Assembly (NCBI RefSeq): GCF_015864665.1
Contig: NZ_JADYWU010000001.1
Span: 434,001-498,000, forward strand
DNA: 64,000 nt
Direction: 5' to 3'
Source: Salinibacterium sp. SWN167
GTDB taxonomy: Bacteria > Actinomycetota > Actinomycetes > Actinomycetales > Microbacteriaceae
This document shows positions 23,986 through 34,000 of this stretch, in pieces; position 1 is the first letter of the stretch; the number at the start of each line of letters is the position of its first letter. The position numbers and the translations under genes are program-made. The notes below the pieces were generated by a model that saw only the letters and a program-made list of their open reading frames with translations, was not told the DNA's origin and made no database searches.

Positions 23986-26148
23986 ATGGCGAACATGCAG
24001 GGTGCCCCAAGTACCGATGAAGAGCAAAAGAGTGCTCTTGAGCAGTACGGCGTCAATCTCACCGAGATTGCTCGCAGCGGCAAGCTCGACCCCGTTATCG
24101 GGCGCGACGCTGAAATTCGCCGCGTGAGCCAAGTGCTGACGCGCCGCACTAAGAACAACCCTGTGCTCATTGGTGAGCCCGGCGTCGGAAAGACGGCTGT
24201 TGTCGAAGGCCTCGCTCAGCGCATCATCGCCGGCGACGTTGCCGACTCCCTCAAAGACAAGCAACTCATCTCCCTCGACCTCGCTGCCCTCGTCGCCGGT
24301 GCCAAGTACCGCGGAGAGTTCGAAGAGCGCCTCAAGGCTGTGCTCAAGGAGATCAAAGACTCTGACGGCCAAGTCATCACCTTCATCGACGAACTCCACA
24401 CCCTCATGGGTGCTGGCGGCGGCGACGGCTCGGTTGCGGCATCCAACATGCTCAAGCCCATGCTGGCCCGTGGCGAACTGCGACTCATTGGTGCCACCAC
24501 GCTCGACGAATACCGCCAGTACATTGAGAAGGATGCCGCGCTTGAGCGCCGCTTCCAGCAAGTATTCGTCGGCGAGCCTTCGGTCGAAGACACCGTCGCT
24601 ATTTTGCGTGGGCTCAAGGAGCGTTACGAAGCCCATCACAAGGTGGCCATTGCCGATTCCGCTCTGGTAGCTGCCGCAACGCTGAGCAACCGCTACATTT
24701 CGGGCCGCAAGCTGCCCGACAAGGCCATCGACCTGATCGATGAGGCCGCGAGCCGTCTCAAGATGGAGATCGACTCCTCGCCCGTCGAAATCGACCAGCT
24801 CAAGCGTGCCGTCGATCGACTTCGCATTGAAGAGCTCGCTCTCAAGAAGGAGAAAGACGACGCGTCGAAGGCCCGTCTGACGAAGCTGCGCGAAGACCTC
24901 GCGGTTCAGAGCAAAGAGCTCCACGAGCTCGAAGCCCGCTGGAAGATCGAGAAGTCGAGCCTCACCGGTGTTGGTGACCTCAAGACGCGCCTTAACGATG
25001 CGCGCATCAAGCTTGACCGTGCCATGCGTGACGGCGAATACCAAAAGGCGTCCAAGCTCAACTACGAGACGATCCCTGAAATTGAACAGGCGATTGCTAC
25101 CGCCGAAAGCAATGAACCAACCGGCCCTCGCATGGTCAATGACCAGGTGACCGAAGAAGACATCGCTGCCGTTGTTGCCGCCTGGACGGGCATCCCCGTC
25201 GACCGTCTCACCGAGGGCGAGACCGAGAAGCTGCTTCACCTCGAAGCTGAACTCGGCAAGCGCCTCATCGGGCAGAAGGAAGCCGTGCAAGCGGTCTCCG
25301 AAGCGGTGCGCCGCACGCGGGCCGGAATCTCCGACCCCGATCGCCCCACCGGCTCGTTCCTCTTCCTCGGGCCCACCGGTGTCGGAAAGACCGAGCTTGC
25401 TAAGGCGCTCGCTCAGTACCTCTTCAACGACGAGAAAGCTCTCGTGCGCATCGACATGAGTGAGTACGGCGAGAAGTTCTCCGTCTCGCGCCTCGTCGGT
25501 GCCCCTCCCGGCTACATCGGGTTCGAACAGGGCGGTCAGCTGACTGAGGCTGTGCGCCGTCGTCCCTACTCGGTGATCCTGCTCGACGAGGTCGAAAAGG
25601 CGCACCCTGAGGTCTTCGACATTCTGCTGCAGGTGCTCGATGATGGCCGTCTCACCGATGGCCAGGGTCGCACTGTCGACTTCCGCAACGTCATCCTGAT
25701 TCTCACCAGCAACTTGGGTAGCCAGTTCATTACCGACCAAGAGCTGCCGTGGGATGCCCGCAAGGCCGCCGTTGACGACCTCGTACGCAAGTCGTTCAAG
25801 CCGGAGTTCATCAACCGTCTCGACGACATCGTGGTGTTCCAGCCGCTCTCGACCGATGACCTCAGCCAGATCGTTGAGCTCGACATCGATCGTTTGGGCA
25901 AGCGTCTCACCGATCGTCGCCTGCAGCTTGCTGTGACCCCGGATGCTCGCACCTGGCTTTCGGAGCGTGGCTACGACCCCATCTACGGCGCGCGACCGCT
26001 TCGCCGACTCATGCAGCGCGAGATCGACGACAAGCTCGCGAAAGCGTTGCTTGCTGGCGACATTCGCGACGGGGACACCGTGCTCGTGGGGCTCGCCGAG
26101 AACGGCGAAGGCCTCAAGGTGTCGCGTTCGGAGCCTGACGAGGGCTAA
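23986..26148 (+). CDS. clpB: ClpB-type disaggregase without N-domain
   Basis: The 720-residue AAA+ chaperone has two ATPase domains: Walker A GEPGVGKT at 63-70 and GPTGVGKT near 463, with Walker B segments VITFIDELH and VILLDEVE. Between them a coiled-coil middle domain (about residues 270-385) marks ClpB rather than ClpC or ClpA. The protein begins close to the first ATPase domain ([10 protein letters not shown] at 35), so the usual 140-residue N-terminal substrate domain is absent, as in short ClpB isoforms. The ribosome site GGAGGG is 8 bases before the ATG. With DnaK it dissolves aggregates. Confidence 0.9.
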   Translation: MANMQGAPSTDEEQKSALEQYGVNLTEIARSGKLDPVIGRDAEIRRVSQVLTRRTKNNPVLIGEPGVGKTAVVEGLAQRIIAGDVADSLKDKQLISLDLAALVAGAKYRGEFEERLKAVLKEIKDSDGQVITFIDELHTLMGAGGGDGSVAASNMLKPMLARGELRLIGATTLDEYRQYIEKDAALERRFQQVFVGEPSVEDTVAILRGLKERYEAHHKVAIADSALVAAATLSNRYISGRKLPDKAIDLIDEAASRLKMEIDSSPVEIDQLKRAVDRLRIEELALKKEKDDASKARLTKLREDLAVQSKELHELEARWKIEKSSLTGVGDLKTRLNDARIKLDRAMRDGEYQKASKLNYETIPEIEQAIATAESNEPTGPRMVNDQVTEEDIAAVVAAWTGIPVDRLTEGETEKLLHLEAELGKRLIGQKEAVQAVSEAVRRTRAGISDPDRPTGSFLFLGPTGVGKTELAKALAQYLFNDEKALVRIDMSEYGEKFSVSRLVGAPPGYIGFEQGGQLTEAVRRRPYSVILLDEVEKAHPEVFDILLQVLDDGRLTDGQGRTVDFRNVILILTSNLGSQFITDQELPWDARKAAVDDLVRKSFKPEFINRLDDIVVFQPLSTDDLSQIVELDIDRLGKRLTDRRLQLAVTPDARTWLSERGYDPIYGARPLRRLMQREIDDKLAKALLAGDIRDGDTVLVGLAENGEGLKVSRSEPDEG

Positions 26149-26154
26149 CGCGCG

Positions 26155-26238
26155 CGCTTGGGCGAACTGCCTAGGCGAACCGCTTGGGCGAACTGCCTAG
26201 GCGAACCGCTTGGGCGAACTGCCTAGGCGAACCGCTTA
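26155..26238. repeat. 26-bp tandem repeat, three perfect copies
   Basis: The unit CGCTTGGGCGAACTGCCTAG plus GCGAAC occurs at 26155, 26181 and 26207 without mismatch, then a partial fourth copy (CGCTTA) that contains the xthA stop codon. The unit includes the palindrome GCCTAGGC. It fills the 87-base gap between the convergent clpB and xthA ends. It could act as a shared terminator or be a variable-number tandem locus. Confidence 0.85.
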
Positions 26239-27072
26239 GAGAAACATTGGCCGATCGTCGTCGTTCTCGGTATCGATCGCGAGTTCGACGACGACCGGAA
26301 CGTGGTCGCTAGGGCCATCGCCTTTGCGCTCGTCGCGGTCAATCGATGCGCCCGTAACGAGTTCGTCGAATGCGGGTGAACCGAGCACGAAGTCGATGCG
26401 CATGCCCTCGTTTCTGGGGAACCGTAGGCGCTGGTAATCCCAGTAGGTGTAGCCCTCAATGTTGCGGCTGCGGAGAGTGTCGATCATCCCGGCCTCTTCA
26501 AAGGCCCGGAACGCTGCGCGTTCAGCGTCGCTCACGTGGGTCTTGCCTTCGAACGCGGCGATATCCCACACGTCATGGTCGAAGGGCGCAATGTTGAAGT
26601 CGCCCATCAGGGCGAGAGGCTGTTCCGGGTTCTCCCGCATCCACTTGGTGGCCTGAGTGGCAAGGTTGGCGAGCCACTCCAGCTTGTAGCTGTAGTGAGG
26701 GTTGTCGAGCTCACGACCATTCGGCACATACAGACTCCAGAGGCGGGCGCCTTCGACAGTGACGCCGAGAGCTCGTGCCTCGATCGGCACTGTGCCGTCA
26801 TCGAGCGGTTTGCCGAACCCCGGCTGGGTATTGAAACCGACCGTGACATCGTCCATCGGGAGGCGGCTAGCGAAAGCCACACCGTTCCACTGGTTGAGGC
26901 CGTGAAGTTCGACCTCGTAGCCCGCTTCGGTGAACGCTTCGAGAGGAAATTGCTCAGGCTTGCACTTGATTTCTTGCATCGCCAGAACATCAATATCTTC
27001 GCGGAGCAGCCAGTCGACGACTCGGCTGACTCGGGTTCGGATGGAGTTCACGTTCCAGGTGGCAATGAGCAT
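26236..27072 (-). CDS. xthA: Exodeoxyribonuclease III
   Basis: The 278-residue protein is an AP endonuclease and 3'-5' exonuclease of the ExoIII/APE family used in base excision repair. Characteristic stretches are ATWNVNSIR at the N-terminus, the metal-binding Glu in MQEIKC, GDFNIAP and the C-terminal catalytic pair in SDHVPVV. Length is normal. The last codon is formed by the partial fourth copy of the 26-bp tandem repeat. Divergent from the small membrane ORF at 27144. Confidence 0.92.
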   Translation of the reverse strand: MLIATWNVNSIRTRVSRVVDWLLREDIDVLAMQEIKCKPEQFPLEAFTEAGYEVELHGLNQWNGVAFASRLPMDDVTVGFNTQPGFGKPLDDGTVPIEARALGVTVEGARLWSLYVPNGRELDNPHYSYKLEWLANLATQATKWMRENPEQPLALMGDFNIAPFDHDVWDIAAFEGKTHVSDAERAAFRAFEEAGMIDTLRSRNIEGYTYWDYQRLRFPRNEGMRIDFVLGSPAFDELVTGASIDRDERKGDGPSDHVPVVVELAIDTENDDDRPMFL

Positions 27073-27143
27073 GCTTCAACGGTAATAGGTCTACCCCCGC
27101 ATTGGGCGACGACAGAGGCCGCTCTGCCCCGTAAAGTCTTCGT

Positions 27144-27287
27144 ATGCAGCAAGATATCCTTCTCGACGAAGCTGCGGAAAAGGCTGACCGTCTCGACCGC
27201 CGTAACGCGACAATCGTCGCCATCTTGGGCTTCGTGGGCGTCACCATCTCGGGTGCTTTGCTGGTTTTCGGCGAGACCATCCTCTAG
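27144..27287 (+). CDS. 47-residue single-helix membrane protein
   Basis: ATG at 27144 opens a 47-residue frame with a charged N-terminus (EKADRLDRRNA), followed by one hydrophobic helix (IVAILGFVGVTISGALLVF). It ends at TAG 27285-27287, 30 bases before pyrE. The charge pattern suggests the N-terminus stays inside. Codon use looks coding and the frame fills the gap between xthA and pyrE. Function unknown. Confidence 0.6.
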   Translation: MQQDILLDEAAEKADRLDRRNATIVAILGFVGVTISGALLVFGETIL

Positions 27288-27317
27288 GGGACTCCCCAGA
27301 ATGGGTATTCTGTACTC

Positions 27318-27869
27318 GTGACCGACGCCAAGCAACAGCTCATTGAGTACATTTCCGCCGATGCCGTGTTCCACGGTGATTTCACTCTGACGAGCGGAAA
27401 GAAGGCTACGTACTACGTTGACATGCGTCGCGTTAGCCTTGACCACCGGGTCGCTCCGCTCATCGGTCAGGTCATGATCGACCTCATTGCCGAGGTTCCC
27501 GACATTGTTGCTGTGGGTGGGATGACGATGGGGGCCGATCCGATCGCCGCGGCAATTCTTCACCAGGGTGCCGCTCGCGGCCTCACCTATGACGCTTTTG
27601 TCGTGCGCAAGGAACCCAAGGATCACGGCCGTGGTCGTCAGGTCGAAGGGCCTGAGCTCGAAGGCAAGCGCGTCATCGTTCTCGAAGACACGTCAACGAC
27701 CGGCGGTTCACCGCTTGCCGCAATCGAGGCGCTCGAGAAGGTCGGCGCGATCATTGCCGGTGTTGCTGTTGTTGTCGACCGTGACACCGGAGCCAAAGAG
27801 CGCATCGAAGCTGCCGGCTATCCCTACTACTCAGCGATCGGGCTTGGTGACTTGGGGCTCACTCCGTGA
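27318..27869 (+). CDS. pyrE: Orotate phosphoribosyltransferase
   Basis: The 183-residue enzyme joins orotate to PRPP to make OMP in pyrimidine synthesis. The PRPP loop VIVLEDTSTTGGSPL lies near residue 118, and the catalytic-loop region RKEPKDHGRG around residue 97 fits the family. The GTG start is at 27318, and the stop overlaps the next gene by 4 bases (GTGA), so the septum-formation-like protein is co-translated. Other pyrimidine genes are not adjacent. Confidence 0.9.
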   Translation: MTDAKQQLIEYISADAVFHGDFTLTSGKKATYYVDMRRVSLDHRVAPLIGQVMIDLIAEVPDIVAVGGMTMGADPIAAAILHQGAARGLTYDAFVVRKEPKDHGRGRQVEGPELEGKRVIVLEDTSTTGGSPLAAIEALEKVGAIIAGVAVVVDRDTGAKERIEAAGYPYYSAIGLGDLGLTP

Positions 27870-29242
27870 CCTCTGGCGACAACGGTTCGGGCGTTGGCGA
27901 CGACCAGCAGCCTCGCGAGTCCTCGTTCAACTGGGGACTCACACCTACCGAGCCCGAACAGCCCGAATCTCCTGAGGTTCCTGCGAACTCGCCTGCTCCG
28001 GAACGCCCCCACCCCTTCGTTGCACCCACGGTTCCTCAGCCAACCGCGCTTGAGGTTCCGCTTCCCCCGCTGACGCCGCCACCCGGCACTCCGCCAGCGC
28101 CTCCGGCAACTCCCGAGATTCCGGGGCTCCTTACGCTTCCGCCGCTACCAGGCGAAACCCCTGCGGTCCAGCCGCCGGCATCACCGGCGGCAGCCCAGCC
28201 AGCCGAACCGGCTCAGCCTGCCGAACCGGCGGTGCCGCCGCGCGAGCCGCTCGTTGAGCCACCACCGACAGAAGCCATCAATGTCGCCGATCTGCCCACT
28301 GGCGCTTTCGACATTTCTGACCTGCCCACGGGAGCTCTCGACATCTCCGACCTCCCGACCGGTGCAATGGACATTTCGGACCTGCCGACGGCCGCGATCA
28401 ATTCCGCTGACCTGCCGACAGCTGCGATGGATGTCGCGACTCGGCGACAGGCTCAGCTGCCGGCTTCGGTCGACGATTCGCTTGAGGGCGCGACCGAACT
28501 GTTGGGCGCACAGTCGCTCGGGGGCATCTCGGCAGAGTCGGAATCCGTCGAGCACGATGCCGTCAGCGACCTCTTCGGCGAAGACAAATTCGTGGAGTAC
28601 GAAGATCAGGCGCTCGTCGCGCAGGTGCCAGCGGTCATTTCGCGGCCTCGGGTGCCTCAGCCGCCTCGGCCGCCGATTCCGCGCGGTCAACTCATCGGGT
28701 TGGCAATTGCCGGAGGCCTTGTCGCTGCACTCGCCTTGGTCGCTTTGTTCTTGGCGGGTACTCGCCTCGGTCCCTCGATGATGCCCGCTGCCGTTGCCTC
28801 CCCGACGCCGTCGGCAACAGCGACCGCTGCGGTTCCCATCGTGGGGCCGGTTGCCGTGGGCACGTATCAATGGAATGAGCTCGCCGGTGGTGAGTGCCTC
28901 GATCCGTTCGCCTCCGCGTGGGAGCAGGAATACACCGTGGTCGAGTGCGAGCAGCCACATGCGGCCCAACTTCTTACTATCGGCCAGTTCGATGACGCGG
29001 CATCCGATCCGTATCCCGAAGCCGACGCGCTCGCATCGCGCACAGCGGCAGCCTGCTCGACGGATGCGGTCATTGACTTCGCCGCGGCACAATCATTCGC
29101 CGACCTCGAAATCGTGGCGAGCTTCGCTGCAAACGCGAGCGACTGGGACGCCGGAAACCGCGACTACTACTGCTTCGCGACGCGGACCGGCGACGATGCC
29201 CTCACGGCATCCGTCGCCCAACCACAAACACCAGCCGAGTAG
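27866..29242 (+). CDS. Membrane-anchored protein with septum-formation-like domain
   Basis: The 458-residue protein has a long Pro-rich cytoplasmic region (about residues 25-135), a five-copy decapeptide repeat (138-190), one membrane helix (LIGLAIAGGLVAALALVALF, about 276-295) and an outer domain. That domain carries a Cys pair pattern (GECLDPF, VVECEQPHAAQL, AACSTD, DYYCFATR), the signature of the actinobacterial septum-formation domain family. The topology suggests signalling or scaffolding at the cell envelope. It has a GTG start overlapping pyrE. Confidence 0.75.
   Translation: MTSGDNGSGVGDDQQPRESSFNWGLTPTEPEQPESPEVPANSPAPERPHPFVAPTVPQPTALEVPLPPLTPPPGTPPAPPATPEIPGLLTLPPLPGETPAVQPPASPAAAQPAEPAQPAEPAVPPREPLVEPPPTEAINVADLPTGAFDISDLPTGALDISDLPTGAMDISDLPTAAINSADLPTAAMDVATRRQAQLPASVDDSLEGATELLGAQSLGGISAESESVEHDAVSDLFGEDKFVEYEDQALVAQVPAVISRPRVPQPPRPPIPRGQLIGLAIAGGLVAALALVALFLAGTRLGPSMMPAAVASPTPSATATAAVPIVGPVAVGTYQWNELAGGECLDPFASAWEQEYTVVECEQPHAAQLLTIGQFDDAASDPYPEADALASRTAAACSTDAVIDFAAAQSFADLEIVASFAANASDWDAGNRDYYCFATRTGDDALTASVAQPQTPAE
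28277..28438 (+). repeat. 30-bp coding repeat (DLPT decapeptides)
   Basis: Five consecutive ten-residue units built around DLPTGA or DLPTAA (for example FDISDLPTGA, LDISDLPTGA, MDISDLPTAA). The base sequence varies mostly at third positions, so the repeat is kept at the protein level. It lies on the cytoplasmic side of the membrane helix and may be a multivalent binding segment. Confidence 0.75.
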
Positions 29243-29249
29243 CGCGCCC

Positions 29250-30023
29250 CTAGCGGAGCAGGTCGGCGACGCTATCGAGAACTTCGGTGGGGCGGAACGG
29301 GTAGCGGTCGATTTCTTTTTGATCGCTGATTCCGGTGAGCACCAAAACGGTGTGCAGCCCGGCTTCAATGCCGGCGACGATATCGGTGTCCATGCGGTCA
29401 CCGATCATGCCTGTGGTCTCGCTGTGGGCACCGATTCTGTTGAGTGCCGAGCGGAACATCATGGGATTGGGCTTGCCGACGATGTACGGCTCCCGGCCGG
29501 TGGCCTTGGTGATGAGAGCGGCGACCGCGCCCGTCGCGGGCAGGGGGCCGTCAGCGCTCGGGCCCGTGGCATCCGGGTTGGTCACAATGAAACGGCTGCC
29601 GTTGCCGATAAGGCGGATGGCCTTGGTGATGGCTTCGAACGAGTAGTTGCGGGTCTCGCCAATCACGACATAGTCGGGGTTGGTTTCGGTCATGATGAAC
29701 CCGGCCTCGTGGAGGGCGGTCGTGATGCCGGCCTCGCCGATCACGAAGGCGCTGCCGCCCGGAATCTGCTGCTTCAAGAAGTCGGCGGTGGCGAGAGCCG
29801 AAGTCCAGATGGCGGATTCGGGAACGTCAAGGCCTGATGCCCGGAGGCGGGCGCTGAGATCACGCGGGGTAAAGATTGAGTTGTTGGTGAGAACAAGATA
29901 GGGCTTCTTCTCGTCGCGCCACTGCTGGAGGAGTTCGGCGGCGCCGGGCACCGGGTGGTTCTCGTGTACCAGCACACCATCCATGTCGGTGAGCCAGCAT
30001 TCGATTTCGTCACGATTCCTCAT
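29250..30023 (-). CDS. HAD-IIA sugar phosphatase, NagD-like
   Basis: The 257-residue HAD hydrolase shows motif I LTDMDGVLVHEN (nucleophile Asp12 and acid Asp14), motif II LTNNS, Lys in VGKPNPMMF and motif IV MIGDRMDTDI. The cap position and VGKPNP are typical of the NagD/AraL group, which cleaves small phosphorylated sugars or nucleotides. The start overlaps the upstream methyltransferase stop by 4 bases. Substrate unknown. Confidence 0.85.
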   Translation of the reverse strand: MRNRDEIECWLTDMDGVLVHENHPVPGAAELLQQWRDEKKPYLVLTNNSIFTPRDLSARLRASGLDVPESAIWTSALATADFLKQQIPGGSAFVIGEAGITTALHEAGFIMTETNPDYVVIGETRNYSFEAITKAIRLIGNGSRFIVTNPDATGPSADGPLPATGAVAALITKATGREPYIVGKPNPMMFRSALNRIGAHSETTGMIGDRMDTDIVAGIEAGLHTVLVLTGISDQKEIDRYPFRPTEVLDSVADLLR

Positions 30024-30883
30024 GCGCTCATGTTAGCGAACACAGTGTCATCTGACAGCCGTTTGGTGATGATGGCGATCGCGTCGGGATTTTGTTCCAC
30101 CAGCACCACGCGACGTCCTAGAGCTTGCGCGACGGCACCGGTGGTTCCGCTGCCGGCGAAGAAATCCAGGACCCAATCACCCGGTTGGCTGGATGCTTGA
30201 ATAATGCGCCGCAGAATGCCTTCGGGTTTCTGGGTGGCGTAGCCCGTCTTCTCTTTACCGGTAGGGGAGACGATGGTGTGCCACCACACATCGGTCGGTA
30301 GTTTTCCGCGGGCGGCTTTCTCAGGCGTCACGAGCCCGGGAGCCATATAGGGCTCGCGGTCGACTTCTTCGTTGTTGAAGTAATAGTTCTTAGGGTTTTT
30401 GACGTAGACGAGAATCGTGTCGTGTTTCGAAGGCCACTTCTTGGTAGCACGGGCGCCGTAGTCGTAGGCCCAGATGATCTCGTTGAGGAAGCTGTCTCGG
30501 CCAAAGAGGGCGTCGAGAGCAACCTTGGCGTAGTGCACTTCGCGATAGTCAAGGTGCAGGTAAAGGGTGCCGCGATCGTCGAGCAGCCGCCAGGCTTCCT
30601 GCAATCGGGGCTCGAGAAACTCCCAATAGTCGGCGAAGGTGTCGTCGTAGGAGTAGAGCACTCCCTTGATGGTGTCGTAGCTGTTGCCGCCGAAGCCCGT
30701 GCGACTGCCTTCAGCCGAGCGCTGAGTGCTAATTGCTTGGCGGCGTTGTGTGCGCCCCGTATTGAACGGGGGATCGATATAGATCAGCCGGAAGCTCTCG
30801 TCGGGAAGGGCGCTGATGGCCGGGAGGTTGTCGCCGTGCACAACGAGGTCAGGGCCGTCGGGGGTCCATGGTGGCTGCATCAT
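30020..30883 (-). CDS. Solitary beta-class DNA methyltransferase
   Basis: The 287-residue enzyme has the catalytic motif IV DPPFNTG near residue 37 and the SAM motif FAGSGTTG near residue 244. This order (IV before I) is the beta class of N6-adenine or N4-cytosine methyltransferases. It recalls CcrM-like enzymes, but the target specificity region is not readable. No restriction endonuclease is adjacent; the next gene is a phosphatase that overlaps by 4 bases. It may be a housekeeping epigenetic enzyme. Confidence 0.82.
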   Translation of the reverse strand: MMQPPWTPDGPDLVVHGDNLPAISALPDESFRLIYIDPPFNTGRTQRRQAISTQRSAEGSRTGFGGNSYDTIKGVLYSYDDTFADYWEFLEPRLQEAWRLLDDRGTLYLHLDYREVHYAKVALDALFGRDSFLNEIIWAYDYGARATKKWPSKHDTILVYVKNPKNYYFNNEEVDREPYMAPGLVTPEKAARGKLPTDVWWHTIVSPTGKEKTGYATQKPEGILRRIIQASSQPGDWVLDFFAGSGTTGAVAQALGRRVVLVEQNPDAIAIITKRLSDDTVFANMSA

Positions 30884-31031
30884 CTGAGATTAACAGTCGC
30901 TGGCTCAGATTAATAGCAGGGTTGGGTGGGGTGCCCGAGGAGCGGAATCAGTCACAGTTGCACTACGAAAGCACCTCCGAAGCCTGATTTTTTCGTGTGA
31001 ATCCTCAATCAGTGGTTTATGGTTAGAGGAG

Positions 31032-34000
31032 ATGCGCTCACCCGAAGGGCAAATCATTGACGATGCGATGACCCGCAAAGTCAGGGATTTAAACCCGGGG
31101 GAGAGAGAATTGCGGCACACCAGCATCGACGTGGAGCGCACTCGGCGTAGCGCTCGAAGCGCGTTAATGCGGGGCGTGGCGTCTATCGTCGCCTTCGGTC
31201 TTCTCGTTACCGGGCTCACCGTCATGCCGACCACTTCGGCCGAAGCTGCTGTTGTGCAGTGGGGTACCAACGCCGGTACGTCTCCCAGCTACCAGACCAC
31301 CGTCAACGGTGACTTCCTCATGGCCGGTAATGGCGTTCTCGCCTGCAACCGGCCCCTCTACACGGCTGCCCAAATCGGTAGTTGTACTGATCTGCACTCC
31401 GCCTCCGGCGGAAACGGCAATACCGCTAACGACAACTTCTACCTCGAAAACTCGAACACAGTAGCGGGATTCACCACCAACTCCAGCTCGGCGAACATCA
31501 CGATTCCCGCGGGGGCATCCGTAAAGAAGGCCTTCCTGAGCTGGAGCGCCAACACTGGCGTTTTCACCGGAACTGCGGCTAATGCGTGCACCACTGTCAA
31601 TGCCACACGCGGAACCGCTCTGATGCCCGCTGGCTCGGCTACCGGATACCGCACCGCTGCAGCGAAGCTCAAGGTGGGAATCGGCCCGGTCACGACCGTC
31701 GCACCGGCAACAGTCCTAGAAGATCCTGTTGGTACCACGTCGGCGATCTACTACAGCGCGAGCGCCGACGTCACAAACGCTTTTGCTGGTGCCGCCACAG
31801 GAACCCCGCTCACGGTCTCCGCTGGTGACATTTGGGCTCCTCAGGGTGCCGGTTGCTACGCCGGCTGGACCCTGACCGTTGTCTACGACTACGGCGTCTA
31901 CATCCCGAGCAACCTCAACTCGGCTCCGCACCGCATCATCTTCTACGAAGGTCACGTTCGCATGACCGCCGCTGAGGCTCCCCTCACGGTAGCTTTCAAC
32001 GGTTTCAGCGCCGTTGACACCGGAACCCGCGCCGGTTTCTCGCTCTATGAGGGCGACCGCATCATTCAGGGCGACATTGCTGAGTACTCTCGTGGCAACG
32101 GCGGCTTCACCCAATTGCCCAACAGCGCGGGCAATACCGGCAATATCGGTATCGGTCGAGGCGAGGGCTCCGTTCGCTACACCGCCCTTACCGACACTGG
32201 GCCGTTCACTAACCAGAGTGTGGATGTCGCCACCGTCGATTTGCCCAATGTGCAGACCGGCGACACCTCGGTGAACCTGCGGATGAGCACCAGCGGTGAC
32301 TCCTATTTGCTGCAGAACGCTATTCTTTCGGTGCCGAGCGCGGGTATCAACGTCTCTAAGACCTACGATGGCACGCTCGACCAGCAATCTCGCACGTCAA
32401 CGGAACCGGCTACGTTCACGGTCACGGTGACGAACTCCGGTGTCGGCGTTCTTCAAAACATTGTTGTCGCAGATGACCAGACCGACTGTGCCCGCACCCT
32501 CACTGGAGTCACGCTCGCGCCGCTTCAGTCGTATACCTACACGTGTGTCGCCAACGGGCCCACCACTGCCAGTTACGACTCCACCGCCACTGCGACAGCA
32601 AGCACTGTCGTGGGAAACAACTCCGCGACGGGGACCGACTCCACGCGCGTGCTGCTCTCCTCGATCGCTCTCTCCAAGACGAGCGCGCTCGCCGGTGGAG
32701 CAACGGGCCGCGCTGGCGACACCCTGAACTACACATTCACCATCAAGAACAACGGTGACTCGCCCCTCACAGGAGTCGCGGTTACCGATCCGATGACCGG
32801 GCTGTCGGCTATCACTTACACGTGGCCGACGGCCACCGCGGGTGCGCTCGCGGCTGGTGCCTCCGCCACCGGTACGGCGACCTACACGCTCACCCAGGCC
32901 GATGTGGATGCCGGTTCGATCGCGAACACCGCGACCGCCACCGGAACGGATGCTGACGGCGGCATCAAGCCGGTCGCGACAGCAAACCGCACCACCCCCA
33001 TCCCGGTGAATGCTGTTCTCGAAACCAAGAAGACGGCCGCCTATGCCGGTGCCGGAGTCGGCAATGTCGGCGACGTCGTGAACTATTCGTTCTCCGTAAA
33101 AAACACGGGTAACGTCACGCTCACCTCGGTCACCCTGACCGACCCTCTCACCGGGCTGTCCGCGATCGCGGTCACCTGGCCGGGAACCGCGGGTCGTCTC
33201 GCACCGGGTCAGACCGCCACGGGAACGGCGACGTATACGGTGAAGCAGGCCGACGTTAACGCCGGCAAGATCGTGAACCAAGCGACGTCGGCTGGCCGCA
33301 CCCCCAAGAACGTCGCTGTCACGGGCCTGAGCAACGAGGTCACGCTGGCTACCGCGCCTGCAGCTCCCGGGCTCACCACCACGAAGTCGGGAACAGTAGC
33401 CAACCCCAAGGGCGTTGGCAGCGTCGTCACCTATACCTTCAGCGCCAAGAACACCGGAAACGTGACGCTCACCGGTGTCGCCATTGCCGACCCGCTCGTC
33501 GGGCTCTCCGCCCTGACCTACTCGTGGCCGGGAACCGCCGGAACTCTGGCTCCGGGCCAGACCGTGACCGCCACCGCGACGTACACCGTAAAACAGTCCG
33601 ATGTGGATGCCGGTCTCGTGCGCAACACCGCCACCAGCTCGGGAACCTCACCCAGCGGCACCGCCGTTGCTGCGGCATCCCCTCGCGTAGATGTGGCGCT
33701 GCAAACTCGCACTCCCGCTGTTTCGCTGACGAAGACGGGTGCGCTCGCGGGCGGTTCCACCGCTGGCAGCACCGTGAACTACTCTTTCGTTCTCACTAAC
33801 TCGGGCAACGTGACGCTCACGAACGCGGGAATCACTGACCCGCTCTCCGGTCTCTCGGCCATCACCTACGGCACATGGCCCGGAACCGTCGGCACCCTTG
33901 CTCCCGGCCAGTCCGTCACCGCAACCGCCACCTACACGGTGAAGCAGTCGGACGTCGATGCTGGCGCGATCGCCAACAGCGCGACCGCAAAGGGCACGCC

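Noticed and set aside
23953-25740. 595-residue antisense ORF opposite clpB
   Set aside because: It mirrors the clpB coding frame. Long antisense frames are expected in high-GC genes with strong third-position bias; no domain is recognisable.
30884-31031. Possible riboswitch in the leader of the giant gene
   Set aside because: Short inverted repeats (CTGATT at 30984 and AATCAG at 31007) are present, but I cannot fold the leader to any known riboswitch core, including c-di-GMP types.
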